Positions 1 through 5,000 of a DNA stretch of 5,000 bases are shown here, piece after piece. This DNA is from Gammaproteobacteria bacterium. GTDB taxonomy: Bacteria; Pseudomonadota; Gammaproteobacteria; Pseudomonadales; UBA7434. The translations under genes and the position numbers were made by a program. The notes below the pieces were generated by a model that saw nothing but the letters and a program-made list of their open reading frames with translations, searched no databases and had not been told where the DNA came from. The DNA is taken from assembly GCA_024280785.1 (NCBI GenBank), contig JAJRPK010000113.1, positions 1 to 5,000 of the forward strand. Reading direction: 5' to 3'. Each line of letters begins with the position of its first letter. The first letter of the stretch is position 1.

Positions 1-3000
1 GCACAACCAATGGGCTGGGAATCAGGGCAACCAATGTCCGTGTATATGGCTTCAATATTCTCGCCTTCCAGATAATAGCGCGATTGCGTTTCGGTTTGAC
101 CACCGATATTGATGGAGCGTGTGGCTATGCGATACCCGGCCGTATCGTAAGCTGCAAAACTAATGTCACCATCAGATTCAAATAGCCACACCGCGTTGTT
201 ATCGGCATCAAAATTAAAACCGGCTAACACGTTGTTATTGCCATCACGTTTGGCAATGATATTACCGCGCTCATCATAAGAAAAGGTTCGATGAATCGCT
301 CCTGCCAATGAACCAATACGGATATTGTGTAATCGGTTACCCAATGCCGGTTGACTGCAATCGCTTAGGTCATAACAATAAAAATAGGTAGTGCCATTTT
401 TCAGTTCGGTTTTACGATTGCCAACCCCATCATAAGTATACGTGCGATCTTCACTGTTAAACGTGCTATCCACTGACGTTAAGCGATACAGCGCATCATA
501 GCCGTAATCAGCCGTTGATAACGCAGCATTATTATTGATCTGTGTGATATTGCCCACCTCATCGCGTTGATACACCCGCTTTTCGATCGTTTGTTTTTGT
601 TGCGGATTGGCCGCATCAAAACTTAAGTTTTCCAGTTCGATTAAACGATTATCGTCGTCATATTTATAATTGGTCTGCGCACCATTGGATAGAATACGGT
701 TGAGCAAACGCCCTGCCCCATCATAATGGTAACTCACTTGTAAGTAGTCTGTGTTTTGCAACGCGATTAAGCGGTTAGTGCTGTCGTACTGGTAGTTCGT
801 GATCTCGCCCTGATAGTCGGTTTTGCTGACCACGTTCCCGGCTGCATCATAAAACCACTGCAAGGTTTTGTTCTCACGCGTATCCGTTTTTTGTTTTAAC
901 TCATGGCGCGAGGTATATTCATACTGGTAAGTTACCGTGAGGCTACCCACGCTAGTTAAATCACCAAAATCATCAAATGCATTCACTTCGAGATAGCCGC
1001 TATTGGACAAGCGCCGGGTCAGTCGACCCAGCTCATCATATTCATAATCAAAAATGACACCGGCCCGATCTTCAGTACGCAACGGTTGGTTTGCTTCGTT
1101 GTACACCAAAACTTTTTTGGTTAAGTCGGTACCACTTTCAATAACGGGGTCAAGCGTTTCAGTTAGTCTTCCCAGCTCATCATAAATCAGTTGCGTCACT
1201 TGCCCTTCGGCATCAGTAATGCTCGTGATATTGCCGAGCAAGTCATACGTTGTGCTGGTCTGACCATTAAGCGCATCAGTGACACGGAAAGGTCGGTTCA
1301 ATTCATCGTACTCAGTGTACACACTGGCATTTTGTGTGTTGCGAGGGTGCGCGCCGTTAGCTATCGCATTCGCATCAACACTATGGGTTTGATTATTATT
1401 TGGGTCATAGTCAAAGGTGGTTTCTCGCCCTTCTTCCGAAATCGTTTTAACAACACGGCCAATGGCATCGTATTCATTCGTGACACTATGTCCATTCGCA
1501 TCAGTGATTCTCACTAAACGGCCTGCGAGGTCATACACTGATTTTGTTTTGTAGCCGTTAGCGTCAATCACTACCGTGCGGCGGTTCATGCCATCGTATT
1601 CAAAGCGCGTCACGTTACCATTGGCATCCGTTTGTGCAATCACATTACCCATTGCATCGTAATCAAACTGCTGACTGTGGCCTAGAATATCCGTAGCTTG
1701 AATCAGTCGATCTGCCGCATCGTACGTGTTGGTAACATAAGTACAGGTCACATACGTTTGACTATTCATTTGCGCAGGCGCGTCGCAATTATCTCTGGCC
1801 ACCGAACTTAGATAATGCATTTTCTGCTGAAAAACTTGGCCGTTTTTATCATAAACCGTTTCAGCAATATCGCCTCTAGGAGTGGCAGTTTTCACAACAC
1901 GGTTTAAGCCATCGTACTCGAAGGAGGTTGTTAGAAATTGTGGAGTCGCATCGGCTACCGAGGTGCGGCGACTGAGTGTTTCAGTCAGTTTTCTGCCCAG
2001 ATTATCGTAGGTGAAGTTCATCACGATAGGATCAGTAGAGAATGATATGCCGCTATCCGCGCTACCGGCAATAGTCTGTGAGAGTAAATCTACGCCGTTG
2101 GAGCTATCCCAAACAAAATCGGTAATACGCTGACGATTCAAATTAGCTAGATCGATGTATTCTGTGCGTCGCTTAACCTGTGCAAAATCGCGCGGGGCAC
2201 TATCGGCATAATAGGTGTAGCTTTGTAATAGCACGTTCGGCGTGCCGTTTAAGGTGGCTCGCACTTCATGCAACTTACCCGCTACTGCGCCCGTAGCAAT
2301 ATTCGTCGTTACATAATAGCTTCGCGCAATCGGGTTGCCACGCTTATCTACTGTAATAGTTGGTTGATCGTAAAGACCGTAATCCCTATCAAATTGCTGG
2401 TTAAGCGCATCTACTTCACGTGTAACTAAGCCATTGGTATTAGACACCGCTGCACTGATACTGCGGTCGACCTGAAAAGAATACTGGGTTTCATAACCGA
2501 GCCCATCGATTTTTATATAACGCAAGCCATCGGCGTTATTATCAAACCGTAAAATTGCTCCATCGGGCTCTTCGAGCTTAATCAATGCGCCATTATCTGT
2601 ATCATAAATATGCGTGCGAATAAAACCCCGTGGGTCAGTAATGCGCGTACGTTGACGGTATAAATCGTAATCGAGCGTTTCTGTCTCACCCAAAGTATTC
2701 GCATAATTAAAGGCTTTATTATTGCGGTAGTAGCTAAAGGCCATTGATGCTTGCTGACCTGAGCGGTCTTGCGGCTTGATGAGCGCATTGAGCAAATGCG
2801 TGCCATCGTGATAGGTATAATCCATTACCTCATTTAATGGGTTGGTCATTGAATCTAAATTGTTGTTGGTATCATAAGCATAAATCCAAGTACGCCCCGA
2901 CCAATCACTGACCGATTGAATATGCAGCGCTGACCCCACATAAGTTATCGCCAAACCGGTACGACCTATGACAACAAGATTATCGGTAACGCTAATAAGC

Positions 3001-5000
3001 CGATCACTGCCGTCATAGCCCATCGTTAAACGGTTATTGTAGGGGTCTTCGATATAATCGAGCCGTGCTGTTTGATCTGTCGCTGTTAATAAGCTCGGCA
3101 CATTAGAAAAGACGTATTTCACACCATTGCGGAAAGTCAACGTGTACTGCCCGACAGCAGGGTCATTAAAGGTTAATTCCTCGAACTCACCGGGCGGGTT
3201 GCTGGCAACGCTACGTGTGCCGGCGCCATCCGCATTGAGGATATAGGTGTGTTCACCTCCGCGCTCATCGACATAACTAATAGATGAGGTAACGTTATTA
3301 CCATTTTCGGCAGCCTGTGTATTATCGCAGCTTGGGCACTGGCCGTAATCGTTAGAACGAAGACTCATATTGTAAGAATGCGTCCAACCAAACCCGAATG
3401 GGCCATCCTGATCAACACGCCCTGAGCCCGAGTTGTAAGAACGTGTGAAGACATAAGGCAAGCCGCGACTTTTAATCGTAAAGTCGGTTTCGTCGTGGTA
3501 CATATTGCCGGTGACAGTAGACACTGGGTCAGATGTTGACGGCGTGCGAACAAGGTCGTTATTCGTTTGTGCCACCAGATTTTCTTCGGTAAACACTTCG
3601 TTATTAAAATCGGGTTTGATTATTGAGCTATTGGGTATAGAAGGGTTTAACGTTTCTGTACCATCCACCCATCCGCCACTGGCGGTAAAAAAGTCATTGC
3701 TGATCGAATAGCTCTGGCTGGCAATGGTACTGTCGTTGGGGTTGCTGATTTCTTCTAAAAAGACACTGAATCGGAATAAGTCCCCTTCGGTTTTACGGGA
3801 TGGAATGACGTAACGCCATAGACCGTTGCTGCCATTAAAATCGGCACGATCACCGATCATGACATCATCACGGATGCGCTGAACGCGTACCCCGGAATGC
3901 AGGCTCTGGGACAATGGCAAACGGCGATAGACATGGGAATTAGGATTAAATCCTTTCGCTCGATCGAAAAAATCAAATATTCCCTGGCCTATAAAGTTTG
4001 GGACTATCGTATTCAGAAAATGCGCCTCAACTTGTGGCTTGACCTGAATAACAAACCCGGAAAAAGGTGTTCCATCACAATAGGTAAAGCTAACTTGGGC
4101 TAAATTCGATAAGCTATTGAGCTGATTTTCAATATTGTCAGCACAACTTACCCAACCGTATAGGCCTTGGCCGCTCGAATAGCTGTAGCTCACCAAAGCA
4201 CGATCATCAAGTGTATCCGCCGCACTAACACTCGATTTAAGCACCTCCATTGAAGCGCCATTAATCGGGTTAGTCCACGTAGCTGGCTGGGTTGAATACA
4301 CGGAAAACGGAGTGTAGGAGAATCCCGCGCTCGCCGCCGTACCCAATTGAAAATCGCTATATTGACTGACCATATTATTCGTCACGCCATCATTCTTAGG
4401 CTCCAGCAAATTAATGCTGCTATCGGTCAATGCCATCTGAATGCCCCGCACTGTCGATACTGCATCAAAACCTGTCATTTCCTGCCAGATTTCATGTTCT
4501 AACGATGACACTAAATGACCTACAAGATTAAAGTGTTGGTCGGCAAAGGTATTGGGCACATCGTCACGAAATATGCCGGTAAAAGACTGGCCTTTCATAT
4601 CGATTAACAGACCACCGGGCATCACCGAAAAGGTCGTGTTGCCCAGATACTCTACTTCATAGGTCGAGCTGACAATACCTATAAAACCTTCAACCGGCGA
4701 GATCACATGGTTCAAACCATCGAGCTGGCGAATACCTTCGGCAAAACGCGTAAAATACTGTGACATCGCGACATAAAGCAGGCCGCCGGTTAAAGCGTCT
4801 TGTGCATCGGGCGAATCCAACAGCTGCGTATCGCTGGCATCAAAGCCATTGCTGTTAGCATCCACATAGGGCGTACAACCAAACCCTGTGGCAGTATCAC
4901 AACCGACTTCGGCTATATCAAATACCAATGGGTAGTCTTCATTTGCCTGTAATAATTGCTCAGCAGCGCGGTGTACTTGCGACCAGTTCGATGTATCGCC
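1..5000 (-). CDS. Giant RHS/YD-repeat protein, internal fragment (partial at both ends)
   Basis: One minus-strand frame (codons on plus-strand triplets beginning at multiples of 3) is open from 4998-5000 down to 3-5: 1,666 codons, no stop. In order: an N-terminal region of about 490 residues; a DUF6531-like block (about 491-547) with DPVSTVTGNMYHDETDFTI and GFGWTHSYNMSL; a beta-rich stretch; then YD repeats such as YDELGRLT, YDAMGNVIAQTD and YDLAGRLVRITD from about residue 662 to the end. The DUF6531-then-YD order is standard for RHS proteins, whose repeats form a hollow beta-sheet shell around a C-terminal effector, or a surface structure. Inference: it is exported, because all twelve cysteines are in local pairs. 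Start codon, signal peptide, RHS core and C-terminal tip are outside the window, so function (toxin, adhesin or other) is unresolved. Internal Met codons were not taken as starts because the frame continues upstream without a break. No frameshift or truncation is visible. The family call is secure; the exact role is not. Confidence 0.96.
3..479 (-). repeat. Last YD units approaching the RHS core domain (residues 1508-1666)
   Basis: Units YDGVGNRKTELKNG (432), YDERGNIIAKRDG (276) and a diverged AAYDTAGYRIATRS unit (near 153) are followed by GGQTETQSRYYLEGENIEAI and a CX7C loop (residues 1658-1666). In RHS proteins, a stretch of the type 'YD..G.RI.k......t.YyYeG.nl' comes just before the RHS-repeat-associated core, which closes the shell and contains the self-cleavage site in toxin-bearing members. 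The core itself is not in the window; it would lie beyond position 1 if the gene is complete. The CYDLSDC loop (1542-1548) is inserted between units. Confidence 0.8.
480..2009 (-). repeat. Main YD-repeat array, 21-residue period (residues 998-1507)
   Basis: YD or YD-like motifs start at the codons at 2007, 1914, 1851, 1722, 1659, 1596, 1533, 1470, 1407, 1308, 1245, 1182, 1101, 1038, 975, 915, 849, 786, 723, 660, 564 and 498. Most steps are exactly 63 bases. Typical units are YDAMGNVIAQTDANGNVTRF, YDGMNRRTVVIDANGYKT and YDELGRLTETLDP. The unit consensus is roughly YDxxGRLxxxTDxxGxxTxx. Units differ in DNA sequence, so this is an old protein repeat, not a recent tandem duplication. Steps longer than 63 bases contain insertions, at 1851-1722 (with a cysteine pair) and 1407-1308. 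Known homologues form the spiral beta-sheet wall of the RHS cocoon. Confidence 0.93.
2010..2541 (-). other. Diverged connector between the two YD groups (residues 820-997)
   Basis: Canonical YD units fade here, though related pieces remain: YSFQVDRSISA, DYGLYDQPTITVDKRGNP and VDALNQQF. A segment with LHEVRATLNGTPNV and QSYTYYADSAPRD, then RRTEYIDLANLNRQRI and FVWDSSNGVDLLSQTIAG, gives way to the clean unit YDNLGRKLTETL starting at 2009. The beta-strand pattern continues, so this is most simply a run of degenerate shell repeats rather than a separate domain. No catalytic motif is recognised. Confidence 0.6.
2542..3017 (-). repeat. First YD-repeat group (residues 661-819)
   Basis: YD-type units begin at the aromatic codons at 3015 (YDGSDRLISVTD), 2874 (YDTNNNLDSMTNP), 2811 (YHDGTHLLNALIKP), 2667 (YDLYRQRTRITDPRG), 2604 (YDTDNGALIKLEEPDG) and 2544 (FDNNADGLRYIKIDG). 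Gaps of 63 bases separate 2874/2811 and 2667/2604, which is one 21-residue unit; other gaps hold degenerate units. The x-YDxxGRLxxxTDPxG pattern is the classical YD repeat, each forming a beta-hairpin of the shell wall. Confidence 0.85.
3018..3359 (-). other. Beta-rich stretch between DUF6531 and the first YD repeats, with CPSC motif
   Basis: Residues 548-661 begin with GQCPSCDNTQ, a CX2C pair at 555 and 558. They continue with alternating beta-like segments: YVDERGGEHTYIL, GEFEELTFNDPAVGQYTL, and FRNGVKYVFS. Patterns of the type 'tf.dp..g.ytLtf.nG..y.F' are common between DUF6531 and the first YD units of RHS proteins, and often correspond to unrecognised early strands of the shell. The CPSC pair resembles a disulfide or metal knuckle, but with only two cysteines a local disulfide is simpler. 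Confidence 0.6.
3360..3530 (-). other. DUF6531-like domain opening the RHS shell (residues 491-547)
   Basis: This block reads DPVSTVTGNMYHDETDFTI, then GLPYVFTRSYNSGS, then GPFGFGWTHSYNMSL. The DPVxxxTGNxxxxxTDF opening, the RxYNS motif and the FGxGWTHSYN close are hallmarks of DUF6531, which precedes YD repeats in RHS and WapA-type proteins. All three landmarks are in order and normally spaced, so the domain looks intact. It marks the boundary between the N-terminal region and the repeat shell. It is preceded by a probably flexible Asn/Ser/Pro-rich linker (about residues 446-490). Confidence 0.88.
3531..5000 (-). other. N-terminal region of the RHS protein, upstream of DUF6531 (function unknown)
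   Basis: Residues 1-490 of the visible protein contain no YD repeats. Visible blocks are LLYVAMSQYFTRFAEGI (about 76-92), GLNHVISPVEGF then YEVEYLGNTTFSVMPGGLL (about 95-132), and SSLEHEIWQEMTGFDAVSTV followed by RGIQMA (residues 165-190). After these come a cysteine pair at 286 and 308 and a beta-rich segment with LWRYVIPSR and DLFRFSVFLEE. No membrane segment is evident. From memory, similar blocks sit between a transglutaminase-like domain and DUF6531 in some large RHS proteins of gammaproteobacteria; this is recollection, not a search. If correct, a transglutaminase-like domain would lie just beyond position 5000. I do not recognise a catalytic motif inside this region itself. Confidence 0.6.
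4830..4862 (-). other. Asp/Asn-rich Ca-binding-like loop (residues 47-57)
   Basis: The peptide DANSNGFDASD has acidic or amide side chains at positions 1, 3, 5, 8 and 11 and Gly at 6. This is close to the DxDxDG loops of EF-hand, dockerin and thrombospondin type 3 repeats. It directly follows a CX7C loop (residues 34-42). It is one residue shorter than the usual 12-residue loop and stands alone, so calcium binding is only a possibility. Confidence 0.3.

Noticed and set aside
1023..1187. Possible recent tandem duplication, as YDELGRLT occurs at both 1182 and 1038 with a shared 14-base stretch
   Set aside because: Identity is limited to the YD motif core; the flanking bases and intervening units differ. 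Conserved protein motif explains it better than a recent DNA duplication.
1191..1517. Plus-strand open frame of 108 codons
   Set aside because: It lies wholly within the minus-strand YD array, has no ribosome binding site or recognisable domain, and its length follows from the regular 63-base repeat lacking stops in that antisense frame.
2582..2806. Minus-strand open frame of 74 codons in another phase
   Set aside because: Same strand but a different phase from the YD-repeat frame, which is uninterrupted here and gives clear YD motifs. It is a shadow, not a frameshifted piece.
3365..3711. Short frames at 3365-3553 (minus) and 3505-3711 (plus)
   Set aside because: Both overlap the DUF6531 block or its linker, which reads perfectly in the main frame; neither gives a recognisable protein.
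3897..4103. Plus-strand open frame of 68 codons
   Set aside because: It is antisense to the intact N-terminal region of the RHS protein, and no promoter, ribosome binding site or family resemblance is seen.
4566..4625. Internal Met codons (for example MPGGLL and MKGQ) as possible gene starts
   Set aside because: The frame continues upstream with no stop to the window edge, with protein-like composition and a continuous fold pattern, and no clear ribosome binding site was noted. The true start is beyond position 5000.
1..5000. CRISPR array or other DNA-level repeat system suggested by the 63-base periodicity
   Set aside because: The units are not near-identical at DNA level, there are no spacers, and the period translates directly into 21-residue YD repeats in one open frame.

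Overview
The whole 5 kb window lies inside one very long gene on the minus strand. Read from position 5000 down to position 3, a single frame stays open for 1,666 codons with no stop, and it runs off both ends. The translation is an RHS/YD-repeat protein: an uncharacterised N-terminal region of about 490 residues, a DUF6531-type entry block, then a long series of YD (tyrosine-aspartate) repeats. The window stops about where the C-terminal RHS core domain would be expected to begin. The start codon, the signal peptide, the core domain and any C-terminal variable (toxin-like) tip are all outside the window.

Layout in protein order, so coordinates descend: 5000-3531, N-terminal region with a Ca-binding-like loop and an EHEIWQE...DAVSTVRGIQMA block; 3530-3360, DUF6531-like block (DPVSTVTGN ... 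GWTHSYN); 3359-3018, a beta-rich stretch with a CPSC motif; 3017-2542, first YD group; 2541-2010, diverged connector; 2009-480, main YD array with a near-exact 21-residue period; 479-3, last YD units with two cysteine loops, leading towards the core. There is no intergenic DNA, and I see no RNA gene, mobile element, CRISPR array, promoter or terminator. Short open frames elsewhere are shadows of this gene.

The organism is most likely a Gram-negative bacterium. GC is moderate, in the mid-40s to about 50% by eye. The N-terminal region resembles, from memory, large RHS proteins of marine or environmental gammaproteobacteria, so that placement is tentative. All twelve cysteines in the window fall into six short-range pairs, which fits a protein exported to an oxidising compartment. 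YD-repeat proteins are known to build large beta-sheet shells that hold a C-terminal effector (ABC toxin TcC, Rhs toxins) or act in cell-surface contact. Which applies here cannot be decided without the missing C-terminus.

I found no new multi-gene system. The points of interest are the strict repeat period, the pattern of cysteine pairs, the N-terminal region of unknown function and the unseen C-terminal tip.
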